64,000 bases of DNA from an uncultured Sphingomonadales bacterium (GCA_903832325.1 CAILBC010000022.1:124001-188000), one strand, 5' to 3'. Positions 17,755-26,991 are shown, counted from the first letter of the stretch. Made by a program: numbers and translations. Notes: a model not told the origin generated them from the letters alone.

Positions 17755-19068
17755 ATGACCCGAATTCTGATCGACGGACGCAATCTCGGGCTGGAAAAGG
17801 GCACCGGGGTGGCGACATATGCGCGCAACTTGTCCCATGAACTCCATGCCATGGGCCACGGGGTGGAAGTGCTCTATGGCTATGGCGCGGGGCCTTCACG
17901 CAATGCGCTGATGCGCGAAATCGCGTTTTTCGATGCCAACCACGGGGACAAGGACCGCATTGCGGCCGCGATCGAGGCGGTGCGCAGCCGGCTGAGCGGC
18001 CCCTTGGGCAAACACGCGTTCGACGTGCCGATTTCGGGCCGGGTGGAGGCGCGCACGTTCAGCGCGCGGCTTCCCTATTTCGATCGCATCGTCAATTCCA
18101 CCAATGTGTTCGGCCGCAGCCACAACACTTTTCGCACCTGGAAAATGCTCACCCGCCTGTCGATGGCCGACCGGCCCGACATCGCGCACTGGACCTATCC
18201 GCTGCCGATCCGGCTGAAAGGGCGGCCCAACATCTATACCATGCACGATGTCGTGCCGCTGAAGCTGCCCTATACCACGCTCGACAACAAACGGTTCTAT
18301 CTGCGGCTGATGAAGCGCATCGCCAAAATCGCCGATCACATCGTCACCGTGTCGGAATGTTCAAAGCGCGATCTGGTGGAAATGGTCGGCATTCCCGAAG
18401 ATCGGATCACCAACACGTATCAATCGGTCGATATTCCGGCGAAATTCCTGGCCAAGACCGAAGATGAAGTGGCGCGCGAAGTCGAAGGCACGGTGGGGGT
18501 CGATTATCAGGGCTATTACCTGTTCTGGGGGTCGATCGAGCCGAAAAAGAACATCGGCCGGATGATCGAGGGCTATCTGGCCAGCAAAGTCGACGCGCCG
18601 CTGGTGATCGTGGGCGCGATGGCGTGGAAATCGGACGAGGAACTGCGGCTGCTGAACGAGGAAAACATCGTGTTCCGCCGCACCATCGAAAATGACGAAT
18701 TCACCCGCAAACGCGTGATGATCCTGCCCTATGCGCCGTTTTCGCTGCTGGTCAGCCTGATCCGCGGCGCGCGCGCCACGCTGTTCCCTTCGATCTACGA
18801 AGGGTTTGGCCTGCCCGTGCTCGAATCGATGCTGCTGGGCACGCCGGTGATCTGCTCCAACACGTCGAGCCTGCCCGAAGTCGCCGCCAATGCCACGCTG
18901 TCGGTCGATCCCTATGACACTGCGGCCATCGCGCGCGCGATCCGCAGCATCGATGGCGATCCGGCCCTGCGCGCCGATCTGTCTGCCCGCGGCCGCGCCC
19001 AGGCGGCAAAATTCAGCCGTGAGGCCTATCGCGAAAAGCTGGCGCAAGTTTACGCCAAAGTGCGGTAA
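17755..19068 (+). CDS. Glycosyltransferase family 4-type
   Basis: A 437-residue GT-B glycosyltransferase. The N-terminal donor-loop pattern is RNLGLEKGTGVATYARNLSH; the C-terminal half has WGSIEPKKNIGRMIEGY and the nucleotide-sugar motif ATLFPSIYEGFGLPVLESM with the E-x7-E pair, then GTPVICSNTSSLPEV. A middle insertion (residues about 45-130) is longer than in most relatives. It probably adds a capsule repeat-unit sugar. No signal peptide. Confidence 0.9.
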   Translation: MTRILIDGRNLGLEKGTGVATYARNLSHELHAMGHGVEVLYGYGAGPSRNALMREIAFFDANHGDKDRIAAAIEAVRSRLSGPLGKHAFDVPISGRVEARTFSARLPYFDRIVNSTNVFGRSHNTFRTWKMLTRLSMADRPDIAHWTYPLPIRLKGRPNIYTMHDVVPLKLPYTTLDNKRFYLRLMKRIAKIADHIVTVSECSKRDLVEMVGIPEDRITNTYQSVDIPAKFLAKTEDEVAREVEGTVGVDYQGYYLFWGSIEPKKNIGRMIEGYLASKVDAPLVIVGAMAWKSDEELRLLNEENIVFRRTIENDEFTRKRVMILPYAPFSLLVSLIRGARATLFPSIYEGFGLPVLESMLLGTPVICSNTSSLPEVAANATLSVDPYDTAAIARAIRSIDGDPALRADLSARGRAQAAKFSREAYREKLAQVYAKVR

Positions 19069-19103
19069 AGCGCCAGGACTGTGAACCGAGCGAGGACCGC
19101 GAC

Positions 19104-20213
19104 ATGACCGTGATCAGCCGCCTGATAGCCTGTTTTGCCGCCGTCGTGCTGATGATCGGGCTGGCCGCGCCGGTGCAGGCGGCAGACCCCGGCCAGATCA
19201 CGATGGCGGGCGGCGCGCTGCTGCGCGATGGGCGGCCGTGGGTTATCAAAGGGGTGAAGCTGACCAGCCGGCTGGTCCCGCCGCGCGTGATCAACCGCCC
19301 GATCATCGGCCCGCATCTGCGCGAATCGCAAACGCTGTGGTCGCCCGCGCTGCCCGCACGCATCCGCGCCTTTGGCGCCGATACCGCAGTGATCGAGGTG
19401 TCGCAGCCGGGGCTGGACCCCACGCACCCGATCTATGACCCGCAATATCGCATCGAAGTGGTTGATGCCGTAACCGCGCTGCGCCGGGCCGGGTTGACCG
19501 TGATGATCTCGATGCAGTGGGAAAACGGCGCCGGCGCGCCGCGCCAGCCCAACACCCCCGGGGCCGGCACGCTGGCGGCGTGGGGCGCGCTGTTGCAGGC
19601 GCTGCCGCGCGACGATGCCGGGCTGATGTTTGACGTGTTCAACGAACCGATGCCGCAGCAGACATTCTATCCCGAAATCCCGCGCGATTTGTGGATGCAG
19701 TGGAAGGCCGCGCACGAGCCGGTGGTTGCCGCAATCCGCGCCGCCGGGTTTCACCGCCAGATCGTGGTGGTGGGCGGCATGGACGGCGCGCATCGACTGG
19801 ACCACGCGGCCGGAATCGAAGACCCGGACAATCTGCTGGTCTATGGCGTGCATCCATACCTCACCGCGGGCAATCTGCATTTCGATACCGGGCCGGGGTG
19901 GGATGCATACTTTGGCCGGTTCTGCCAGCACCACACCTGCATGATCACCGAATTCGCGCTGTCGCGGCGGCCCGATGAAAAACCCACCGGGTGCCAGGGC
20001 GATGCACCGCAAGTGGTGCGCCACTTGCTGACTTATGCATGGAACCACCACCTCGGCATGGTCGGCTGGGCCATCGATTATCCGTGGACGCTGATGCAGG
20101 GGCCCGATTACACCACCCCCACCAATTTCAAGGCCTGGGCCGGCACTTGCGAAGCCTCGCAGCAACCTTATGGCTTTGGCCAGGCGCTGAGCGACTGGTA
20201 CCGCAGCCATTGA
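19104..20213 (+). CDS. Secreted glycoside hydrolase family 5-like enzyme
   Basis: A 369-residue protein with a signal peptide cut after about residue 26 (PVQA-ADPG). The TIM-barrel GH5 pattern is visible: GVKLTSR, MFDVFNEPMP (acid/base Glu181), VYGVHPY and CMITEFALS (nucleophile Glu283). It should cleave beta-linked polysaccharide in the periplasm or outside the cell. Within the capsule locus it may trim, release or turn over the capsule. The local substrate is unknown; GH5 includes cellulases, mannanases and others. Confidence 0.85.
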   Translation: MTVISRLIACFAAVVLMIGLAAPVQAADPGQITMAGGALLRDGRPWVIKGVKLTSRLVPPRVINRPIIGPHLRESQTLWSPALPARIRAFGADTAVIEVSQPGLDPTHPIYDPQYRIEVVDAVTALRRAGLTVMISMQWENGAGAPRQPNTPGAGTLAAWGALLQALPRDDAGLMFDVFNEPMPQQTFYPEIPRDLWMQWKAAHEPVVAAIRAAGFHRQIVVVGGMDGAHRLDHAAGIEDPDNLLVYGVHPYLTAGNLHFDTGPGWDAYFGRFCQHHTCMITEFALSRRPDEKPTGCQGDAPQVVRHLLTYAWNHHLGMVGWAIDYPWTLMQGPDYTTPTNFKAWAGTCEASQQPYGFGQALSDWYRSH

Positions 20214-20235
20214 CCCCGGACCGGGATGCCCGCCA

Positions 20236-20982
20236 ATGACTGCAATGCCGCGCACCACCCCTACCGAAACCGGAGCGATACCCGCCGCGCGTCTTGCGGC
20301 GGCATTTGCGCAGCACGGCGTGACCGATTGCGCGCTGCTGGCCAGCACCTATCGATCGGGCAGCACGTTCATTGCCGCGCTGCTGGCGGAAAACGGCCTG
20401 CCCGGGCTGGGCAAGGAACGGTTCAACCACGTGTGGCGCGCCGATGATGTCGATGCCTATCTCGACGGGGTGATCGCGCCCTTTGCCGGCGGGCGCTTCG
20501 CATCAAAGCTGATGTGGCCCCAGCGCAACAATCTGGCGCGCCGGGTGGGGTGCCCGCGCGATGCCAGCGTGCTGTTTGCGCATGGGTTTCCGCGCGCATC
20601 GTGGCTGTTTGTGCGGCGGCGCGATGCCTTTCGCCAGGCGATCAGTTTCTGGCGCGCCAAACGCAGCGAACGCTGGCACGTCTATGACAAGGCCGGTGAC
20701 GAGCCCGAACTGGCCTATGCCTTCAAGGAAATCGATACATGCGCGCGCGAACTGGCGCTGCACGAGCGGCTGTGGATCGATTTTTTCAGCCGCGCCATGA
20801 TCACCCCCTATACCGTCTATTACGAGGATGTGCTGGCCTATCCCGAAATCCTCAACGGCTATCTCGCGCAGTTTGGCGCGCGGCTGCGCTCGACCGAAGT
20901 CGAGCTGAAGAAACAGGGCGATGACCGCTCCGAACGCTATCTGGAACAGTACCTGACCGACCTTTACGACCGCGGGGATTAG
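20236..20982 (+). CDS. Stf0-family sulfotransferase
   Basis: A 248-residue PAPS-dependent sulfotransferase-like protein. The 5'-phosphosulfate loop STYRSGSTF is at 37-45 and the 3'-phosphate motif is in FVRRRDAFRQAISFWRA. This pattern matches the Stf0 type first known from mycobacterial trehalose 2-sulfotransferase. Located at the end of the plus-strand capsule run, it suggests a sulfate group on the capsule. No PAPS-synthesis genes are in the window. A strong hairpin follows the stop codon. Confidence 0.85.
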   Translation: MTAMPRTTPTETGAIPAARLAAAFAQHGVTDCALLASTYRSGSTFIAALLAENGLPGLGKERFNHVWRADDVDAYLDGVIAPFAGGRFASKLMWPQRNNLARRVGCPRDASVLFAHGFPRASWLFVRRRDAFRQAISFWRAKRSERWHVYDKAGDEPELAYAFKEIDTCARELALHERLWIDFFSRAMITPYTVYYEDVLAYPEILNGYLAQFGARLRSTEVELKKQGDDRSERYLEQYLTDLYDRGD

Positions 20983-20984
20983 CG

Positions 20985-21013
20985 TGATGACATGATCCAA
21001 GATCATGTCATCA
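20985..21013. terminator. 12-bp hairpin between convergent genes
   Basis: Perfect arms tgatgacatgat (20985-20996) and its complement (21002-21013) with a 5-base loop lie two bases after the sulfotransferase stop and just before the stop of the convergent gene. Position favours a bidirectional terminator, although no T-tract follows on either side. Confidence 0.6.
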
Positions 21014-21018
21014 GGCGA

Positions 21019-21456
21019 TCAATCCCGGTCTACGTCCGCCGGCGGCACATGGCCGATGTGGCGGCTGAAATCATAACGGGGCAGGCTGGCGGCGGTTTCG
21101 TTGGCCAGGTGCAGCAGGCCATTGGCTTCTTCCCCCAGCTGCGCGCGTTCGACATTTTCGGCCACGATCTGGCGGATCACTTCGTCGGTCAGCACTTTTG
21201 CTTCGGCGCTGCGCACGGCGGAATGGAGCGAGGTCGGGCGATTGGTGCGCGGGCAGGCAATCCGCGCGGCCTGCGCCTGGATGGCAGCGCCGATCGCGGG
21301 ATCATCGGCAAAGACCTGCGCGCGCAGCACCAGCCAGGGCAGCACTTCGGCACGCACGCCCAGCACCGTGGCCAGATCGGCGGCCATGGCCTCGGGCATG
21401 TCGCGACCGGCAGCCAGCGCCACCGTGCGGCGCAGCCAGGCGGGATCAATCGTCAT
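21019..21456 (-). CDS. Hypothetical protein downstream of the fusion glycosyltransferase
   Basis: A 145-residue soluble protein that I do not recognise. It is helical, with an Ala/Arg-rich first half, a conserved-looking CPRTNRPTSLHSAV segment and a C-terminal part ending YDFSRHIGHVPPADVDRD. No signal peptide or membrane segment. Its start overlaps the end of the GT2-GT4 gene by 11 bp, so it is the last gene of a three-gene minus-strand operon and is likely to serve the same polysaccharide. Confidence 0.75.
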   Translation of the reverse strand: MTIDPAWLRRTVALAAGRDMPEAMAADLATVLGVRAEVLPWLVLRAQVFADDPAIGAAIQAQAARIACPRTNRPTSLHSAVRSAEAKVLTDEVIRQIVAENVERAQLGEEANGLLHLANETAASLPRYDFSRHIGHVPPADVDRD

Positions 21457-23737
21457 GGTTCACCCCTTCGCGCGCCGCCGCCACACCAGAAAAGAATGCC
21501 TCTGCCCCGTCGATCATCGTATCCATGCTGAACCGCGCCGCCCAGGCGGCGCGCGCCGCTGCGCCGCGCCGGCGCAGTTCCACGCGGTCGTTGCCCAGCG
21601 CGACGATTTCGCCGAGAATCCGCGCCGCCACATCGGGTCCGTCGGCAAAGCACGCTGCGCCATGTTCGGGTCGCGCCACTTCGCCCAGGCCGCCGGCATC
21701 GAGCGCGATCACCGGGCGGCGCGCGGCCATTGCCTCGATCGCGACCAGCCCGAACGATTCGAACCGGCTGGGCATCAGCACCAGATCGGCCGCAACATAG
21801 GCATCATCCAGCCCGTCGCGATCGATCACCCCCGCGCCAAAGCGGATGCGCGGATCATTCAGGATCGCGCCCGCGCCCAGCCGGTCGATCAGCGCCAGCG
21901 CCTCTGCCCCCAGGCCATCGCCGACCAGCCGCATCGTTACGCCCGGCAGATCGAGCACTCCGCGCGCCACCTGCACCGCAATGTCAAAGCCCTTGCGTTC
22001 TTCAAACCGGCCGACGAACAGCACCTCGATCGGCGCGCCAGCCAGCATCGCCGCCTCACGCGTGGCGGCGGCGGCTTCGCGCGTGATCAGCGGATCGGGC
22101 GTCCCATGGGGCACCACCGTGGCGCGATCGCCCGCCGCCACGCCATAGACTGCCTCGATTTCGGCGAGCACCGCGGCGCTGTTGGCCAGCAGGTGCGGCG
22201 CGCGTGCGAGCGCCGCGCGCTCTGCCGCGATCACACGATCGACCACCAGCGCGCCATAGATCGGCCGTTCGGTCCATTCGGGTTTGAACGGCCGCGCCAT
22301 CGCATAAGTCGTGTGCAGGCTGATCACCGTGGCGAGATCGGGATCATCGAGCAGCGGCAGCCCCTCAAGATCCCAGATCGGGAACGAAACGATCTCCAGC
22401 CCGAACGATTTGAGATACTGCGCCTCGCGCCACACGCGCGCGGGCCAGGCCGCGTGGCTGCGCGGCAGGTCGTGGCGCTCGGCCACGGCATCGGCATGGC
22501 CTTCATCGGGGGCGAGCCGGTGCAGCCAGAACCCGCGGGCAAAGCGCACGGTTTCCTCGGCGCTGTCGCTCCGGGTGATCACGTGCACCTGGTGCCCGCG
22601 CGCGGCCAGCCCCTCGGCCATCAGCGCCGTCCAGCGGGCAATGCCGCCGACATTTCCCGGCGGAAAACCCTGGCTGACCAGCGCAATGCGCCGCCCGGTG
22701 GCACGCGCAAAGGGCCGGAACGGCGGTGGCGGGGCCAGGGCCACATCACCGGTGGCGCGTTGCGCGCGCTCCTGCGCCAGCGCCTTGCCCGCAGCGATGC
22801 CCTGCACCAGATCCTCGTCGAGCGAATGGCGGTGTTCGCGCCCGATCGTGCCGGCTTCTTCCATCCGCCGGTTCGCCAGCATGATCTGCTGCAGAAGCCG
22901 GTCGATTTCCTGCCCGGCGGCCGTGGCATCGGCGCGCGCGCCGTGGCGCATGATGAAATAGGCCTTCGACACAGCCGAAGGGTACAGCGTGCGCGCCACG
23001 CGATCGCCCGACCGGATGTGGCTGGCGGCAAACTGGTGATAGACCAGCGCGCGCGGTTCGTAATGCACCTGCCAGCCGGCATCGACCAGCCGCAGGCACA
23101 CGTCGGTTTCATCCAGCAGATAGGCAAAGGCGTGATCGAACCCGCCGATGCTGCGCAAGGCGCTGGCGCGAAACGACGAATTTGTGCCCAGCAGGCTGGC
23201 ATAAAACGGCGTGCCGGGCGTATTCAGCGGGCGCTCGTCGAAAAAATCGGTAACTTCGTGCGCATTGCCGAACCGGTCGCACAGTGTCTTGCGCACTTGC
23301 CAGCCAGTGCCGGTGTTATCGATCGTATAGCCGCCCACGGCGCCGACATCGGGATCGGCATAGCGCAGCGCCAGCCGCCGCAGCCATTGCGGATGGGGCA
23401 CGGCATCATCGTCGATAAAGGCGATGATCTCTCCCGCGGCGGCGGCGATGCCGATATTGCGCGATACCGCCAGATTGGCCTGGTCGCAGGTCAGCGCCTT
23501 GATCGCGCCGCCCCAGCGCGCGATCACCGCCGCGCTGTCATCGGTGGACGGGCCATTGACCACGATCACCTCGAACTGCGGATAGTCCAGCCCGGCCAGG
23601 CCGCGCAGCGCATCATCGAGCCAGGCCCCGCGATTGTAGGTATTGATCACGATTGAAACGGCCGGCGTGCTGATCGGCGTGCTGGCCGGCGTGCCGGGCA
23701 ACGTGATTGGGGTCTGGGCCGATATCGCTTCAGCCAT
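21446..23737 (-). CDS. Bifunctional GT2-GT4 glycosyltransferase fusion
   Basis: A 763-residue protein with two complete catalytic domains. Residues about 25-260 form a GT-A family 2 domain: VSIVINTYNRG, AFIDDDAVPHPQWL with the DDD metal site, and LLDETDVCLRL. Residues about 345-745 form a GT-B family 4 domain: SQGFPPGNVGGIARW, LFVGRFEERKGFD and LMPSRFESFGLVAIEAMA. The linker is helical. Such fusions usually add two sugars in sequence. The first 25 residues are a TP-rich low-complexity tail from a short repeat. It overlaps both neighbours (8 and 11 bp). Confidence 0.92.
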   Translation of the reverse strand: MAEAISAQTPITLPGTPASTPISTPAVSIVINTYNRGAWLDDALRGLAGLDYPQFEVIVVNGPSTDDSAAVIARWGGAIKALTCDQANLAVSRNIGIAAAAGEIIAFIDDDAVPHPQWLRRLALRYADPDVGAVGGYTIDNTGTGWQVRKTLCDRFGNAHEVTDFFDERPLNTPGTPFYASLLGTNSSFRASALRSIGGFDHAFAYLLDETDVCLRLVDAGWQVHYEPRALVYHQFAASHIRSGDRVARTLYPSAVSKAYFIMRHGARADATAAGQEIDRLLQQIMLANRRMEEAGTIGREHRHSLDEDLVQGIAAGKALAQERAQRATGDVALAPPPPFRPFARATGRRIALVSQGFPPGNVGGIARWTALMAEGLAARGHQVHVITRSDSAEETVRFARGFWLHRLAPDEGHADAVAERHDLPRSHAAWPARVWREAQYLKSFGLEIVSFPIWDLEGLPLLDDPDLATVISLHTTYAMARPFKPEWTERPIYGALVVDRVIAAERAALARAPHLLANSAAVLAEIEAVYGVAAGDRATVVPHGTPDPLITREAAAATREAAMLAGAPIEVLFVGRFEERKGFDIAVQVARGVLDLPGVTMRLVGDGLGAEALALIDRLGAGAILNDPRIRFGAGVIDRDGLDDAYVAADLVLMPSRFESFGLVAIEAMAARRPVIALDAGGLGEVARPEHGAACFADGPDVAARILGEIVALGNDRVELRRRGAAARAAWAARFSMDTMIDGAEAFFSGVAAAREGVNHDD

Positions 23738-24386
23738 GGAGAATCTCCAGAAACTGGCGATTGGCGCGCACGAATTCGGGCCGTTCGATAAAGGCGATCA
23801 GCACCGCGCGGTTGTCGGGCGCGCTGCGCATCAGATCAAGCGCCTGTTCCTCTTCGGCAAGGCGCGGCACGCCGACCAGATCGGCCAGCAGGCGAATATC
23901 GGGGATTGTCGGCGGGGCGCGCAGCGGCGCCACATCCAGATCGGGCATGCCCTGGCGGGTGAACGTCGCCCCGCTGGCACGCGCGACAAAGATCAGGTGT
24001 TCATCCACCATATCGGGCGGCGCGCCCAGCGCCACTGCGCTGCGGTACCAGGCCTCTGCCCGGGCATGGAGGCCCTGTTCCTTCGCGGAATGGGCAAACT
24101 GGATGCAATAGCCCCAGTGCAGCGGAAACAACCGCAGCGCACGGCCATATTCCTGCTCGGCCAGCGGCCAGTCACCGCTGTCGCGCGCGGCATCGGCGCG
24201 TTGCACATGGTCGCGAAACCGGCTGTCGGCAAAGGCGTGATCGAGCGTGGCGGCAATCTGCATGGCGCGGGTCTGGCCCGGCAAGGCCGCCAGATCGAAC
24301 CGCCCGCGCGACACTGGCGCTGGCGTTGCCGCACCCTGGTCGTCGTCGGCATCGCTGCCGGTCACCCCGTCCCCTTCGGCCGCCAT
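23730..24386 (-). CDS. Small TPR-like protein, first gene of the fusion-GT operon
   Basis: A 218-residue soluble protein of unknown function. Residues about 65-125 show two helix pairs of the TPR kind (WPLAEQEYGRALRLFP and ARAEAWYRSAVALG). The C-terminal part ends in a helix FIERPEFVRANRQFLEILHG. The ATG at 24386 (MAAEGDG) is chosen because the longer open frame upstream is arginine/proline-rich and unlike the rest. It overlaps the fusion glycosyltransferase by 8 bp. A scaffold or regulator of capsule synthesis is only a guess. Confidence 0.65.
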   Translation of the reverse strand: MAAEGDGVTGSDADDDQGAATPAPVSRGRFDLAALPGQTRAMQIAATLDHAFADSRFRDHVQRADAARDSGDWPLAEQEYGRALRLFPLHWGYCIQFAHSAKEQGLHARAEAWYRSAVALGAPPDMVDEHLIFVARASGATFTRQGMPDLDVAPLRAPPTIPDIRLLADLVGVPRLAEEEQALDLMRSAPDNRAVLIAFIERPEFVRANRQFLEILHG

Positions 24387-24591
24387 GAGATGCAATTCCA
24401 CTCGCCCTCTGTTCGCCCGTCGCCACAAGGCCGCGCCATGCCCGATGCCCACACGGAACGGGGCGGCGGCGCGGGGATTGTGGAGCAGGTTTCGGTTTAC
24501 GCTCTTTGCAACTGCCCTTAGGCCCCGGGGCACGGCCTGGCGCCAGTGGCGCAAGGCAGGGCCCGGATGGGGGTCTGGTTCCGGGGATAGG

Positions 24592-24620
24592 TTGGATCGC
24601 AAAACCTTGTCAATTATAAG
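24592..24620 (+). promoter_or_regulatory. Candidate sigma-70 promoter before a capsule glycosyltransferase
   Basis: TTGGAT at 24592-24597 and TATAAG at 24615-24620 are separated by 17 bases in the only AT-rich patch of the 308-bp divergent region 24387-24694. A start near 24627 would give a leader of roughly 70 bases before the gene at 24695. The rest of this region shows no gene or strong repeat. Confidence 0.35.
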
Positions 24621-24694
24621 CGCATCATGCTCCGGAATAGAGTGACATCCGGGTCGGCGGCGACCGGAGCGCGGGGTTTGCCCTGCCGGTCGCG

Positions 24695-25870
24695 ATGACC
24701 GGGCGCGCGCCCATGCTGCTCGATACCAGCCGGATGGTCTGGCGCCGCCGGGCGGGCCGGCTGCCCACCGGAATCGACCGCGTGTGCCTTGCGTATCTCG
24801 ACCGTTTTGGCGCGGAATCGCAGGCGGTGCTGCAATGGCGCGGCCGGTTCGTGGTGCTGTCGCCGCGCCGGTCGCAGCACCTGTTTGGCCTGATCCGCGA
24901 TGGCCATGGCAATTTTCGGGCCCGCTTCGCTGCGATGGCACCGGGCCTGATGGCCGATAGCGTGCGCCCGCACGATCTGGCCGGGCGGCTCTATTGCAAT
25001 ATCGGCCATACCGGGCTCGATCATCCCGCGCTGCCGCGCTGGATCGCGCGCCACGGCCTGCGCGCGGTGTTTCTGCTGCACGATCTGATCCCGATCACCC
25101 ACCCCGAATTCTGCCGCGCGGGAGAGGCCGAGCGCCATACCCGCCGCATCCGCCACGCGCTGACCGCCGGCGCCGGGATCATTGCCAATTCGGCCGCCAC
25201 GCGGGACGAACTGGGCGCCTTTGCGCGCGATCAGGGCCTGCCGCTGCCGCCCAGCCTGGCCGCCTGGATCAGCGGACCGGCGGTTCCACCAAACCCGGTG
25301 CCCGCCGGCTTTGACCGGCCCTGGTTCATCGCCGTCGGCACGATCGAAGGGCGCAAGAACCACGCACTGCTGTTGCAGGTGTGGCAGCGGCTGGCGCAGC
25401 GGCTGGGGCCGGCCACGCCGCTGCTGGTGCTGGCCGGGCAGCGCGGGTGGGAGGCCGAACTGGCGCAGGCCATGCTCGATCGCGACCGGCTGATCCGCCC
25501 CCACGTGATCGAATGCAGCCGCGCCGACGATGCCACGCTGGCCGGGCTGATCGCCGGCGCGCGCGCCCTGCTGATGCCGTCGTTTGCCGAAGGTTTTGGC
25601 CTGCCGGTGATCGAGGCGCTGGCGCTGGGCACGCCGGTGATCGCCAGCGACCTGGCGGTGTTTCGCGAAATCGCCGGCGCCATCCCCACGCTGCTCGATC
25701 CCGCCGACGGGCCGGGCTGGCTGCGCGCGGTAGAGGCCTTTTGCGGCGATGCGCCCGAACGCCGGCGCCAGATCGCCGCGCTTGCCGGGTTCCGCGCCCC
25801 CACCTGGGATGATCATTTCGCGCGTGTTGCCGCCTGGCTGGAGCAAGAGGCGCTATGGCCGGCGAATTGA
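24695..25870 (+). CDS. Glycosyltransferase family 4-type
   Basis: A 391-residue GT-B glycosyltransferase. MLLDTSRMVWRRR opens the N-domain; the C-domain has FIAVGTIEGRKNHALLLQVW and ALLMPSFAEGFGLPVIEALALGTPVIASD with the E-x7-E donor site. VFLLHDLIPITHPEF is typical of mannosyl/rhamnosyl transferase relatives in capsule loci. It overlaps the kpsC-like gene by 16 bp, so the two are coupled. Specific donor and acceptor are unknown. Confidence 0.9.
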   Translation: MTGRAPMLLDTSRMVWRRRAGRLPTGIDRVCLAYLDRFGAESQAVLQWRGRFVVLSPRRSQHLFGLIRDGHGNFRARFAAMAPGLMADSVRPHDLAGRLYCNIGHTGLDHPALPRWIARHGLRAVFLLHDLIPITHPEFCRAGEAERHTRRIRHALTAGAGIIANSAATRDELGAFARDQGLPLPPSLAAWISGPAVPPNPVPAGFDRPWFIAVGTIEGRKNHALLLQVWQRLAQRLGPATPLLVLAGQRGWEAELAQAMLDRDRLIRPHVIECSRADDATLAGLIAGARALLMPSFAEGFGLPVIEALALGTPVIASDLAVFREIAGAIPTLLDPADGPGWLRAVEAFCGDAPERRRQIAALAGFRAPTWDDHFARVAAWLEQEALWPAN

Positions 25871-26991
25871 CCCCGCACGGGCGCGCCATTGTCATCGGGT
25901 TCCGCCGCTGGCGCGCGTGGAACCTGCTGCCGGTGCTGCGCGCCGCCGCGCACGAGGTGTGCTTTGTGCGCGATGTTCGCGCGGCGCTGCGGCTTGATCC
26001 GCAAGGCGATGATCGGGTGATCGTGTGGGGCGCGGCCGAGCCGCCCGGGCTTGAGGCATTGCGCGACCGGGTGGTGCGGATCGAAGACGGGTTCATCCGC
26101 TCGGTCGGGCTGGGATCGGATCTGATCCCGCCGCGGTCGCTGGTGTTCGATCCGTGCGGCATCTATTTCGATGCCACGCGGCCTTCGACGCTCGAACGGA
26201 TCCTGGCCGAAATCCCGTTCGATGCCGCGCTCTGCGCCCGCGCCGCGGCGCTGCGCGCCACAATCGTGGCCCGAGGCCTGACCAAGTACAACGTCGAAAG
26301 CCCCGCCCCGCCGGCATGGCCTGTCGGCGGACGCCGCGTGGTGCTGGTGCCGGGGCAAGTGGAACGCGATGCCTCGATCGCGCTGGGTTGTGCCGCAGCG
26401 GGCGCAGGCGTGCGCACCAACCTGGCCCTGCTCGCGGCGGCGCGTGCGGCGCGGCCCGATGCCTGGATAGTCTACAAACCGCATCCCGATGTCATGGCGG
26501 GCAACCGCCGCGGCGCGCTGGCGGTGCGCGCCGCAATGGCCCATGCCGATCATGTCGAAACCGGCGCATCGATCCTCGCCTGCCTGGCCCGGGCCGACGA
26601 GGTGCACACGATGACGTCGCTTTCCGGGTTCGATGCGTTGCTGCGCGGGGTGCCGGTCGTGACGTATGGCGCGCCGTTTTATGCCGGCTGGGGGCTGACC
26701 GAAGACCGCGCGGCGGATCATCCCGCCTTTGCTCGGCGCGGCCGGCGGCTCGATCTCGATCAGATCGTGGCGGGCACGCTGCTGCTCTATCCGCAATACT
26801 GGGACCCGGCAGCCGGCGCGTTTGTACCGGCTGAAACGGCACTCGCCGCGATTGCATCCGAACGCGATCGATTGCTGGCAGGCCCCGCGCCCGATCGGCT
26901 GCTGTACGGATTCTGGCGGCGACAGGCGCGAAAAGTGCAGGTTTTGGGGCACGCCTGGCTGGGGTGGAGCGCGCGGCGCGGCAGGGCTTGA
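25855..26991 (+). CDS. kpsC: KpsC-like beta-Kdo transferase, single module
   Basis: A 378-residue capsule linker glycosyltransferase. RIEDGFIRSVGLGSDLIPP, GIYFDATRPS, VLVPGQVERDASI, IVYKPHPDV and ADEVHTMTSLSGFDALL closely match the C-terminal half of E. coli KpsC as I remember it. E. coli KpsC is about 675 residues with two Kdo-transferase modules (N-terminal GT99 and C-terminal GT107); only the second type is present here and it is complete. It builds the poly-Kdo linker on phosphatidylglycerol. It ends in a triplicated 13-bp repeat carrying the stop codon. Confidence 0.9.
   Translation: MAGELTPHGRAIVIGFRRWRAWNLLPVLRAAAHEVCFVRDVRAALRLDPQGDDRVIVWGAAEPPGLEALRDRVVRIEDGFIRSVGLGSDLIPPRSLVFDPCGIYFDATRPSTLERILAEIPFDAALCARAAALRATIVARGLTKYNVESPAPPAWPVGGRRVVLVPGQVERDASIALGCAAAGAGVRTNLALLAAARAARPDAWIVYKPHPDVMAGNRRGALAVRAAMAHADHVETGASILACLARADEVHTMTSLSGFDALLRGVPVVTYGAPFYAGWGLTEDRAADHPAFARRGRRLDLDQIVAGTLLLYPQYWDPAAGAFVPAETALAAIASERDRLLAGPAPDRLLYGFWRRQARKVQVLGHAWLGWSARRGRA

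Noticed and set aside
21101..23656. Plus-strand frame of about 850 codons opposite the GT2-GT4 gene
   Set aside because: Antisense shadow; Arg/Gln/His-rich with no recognisable motif or ribosome site.
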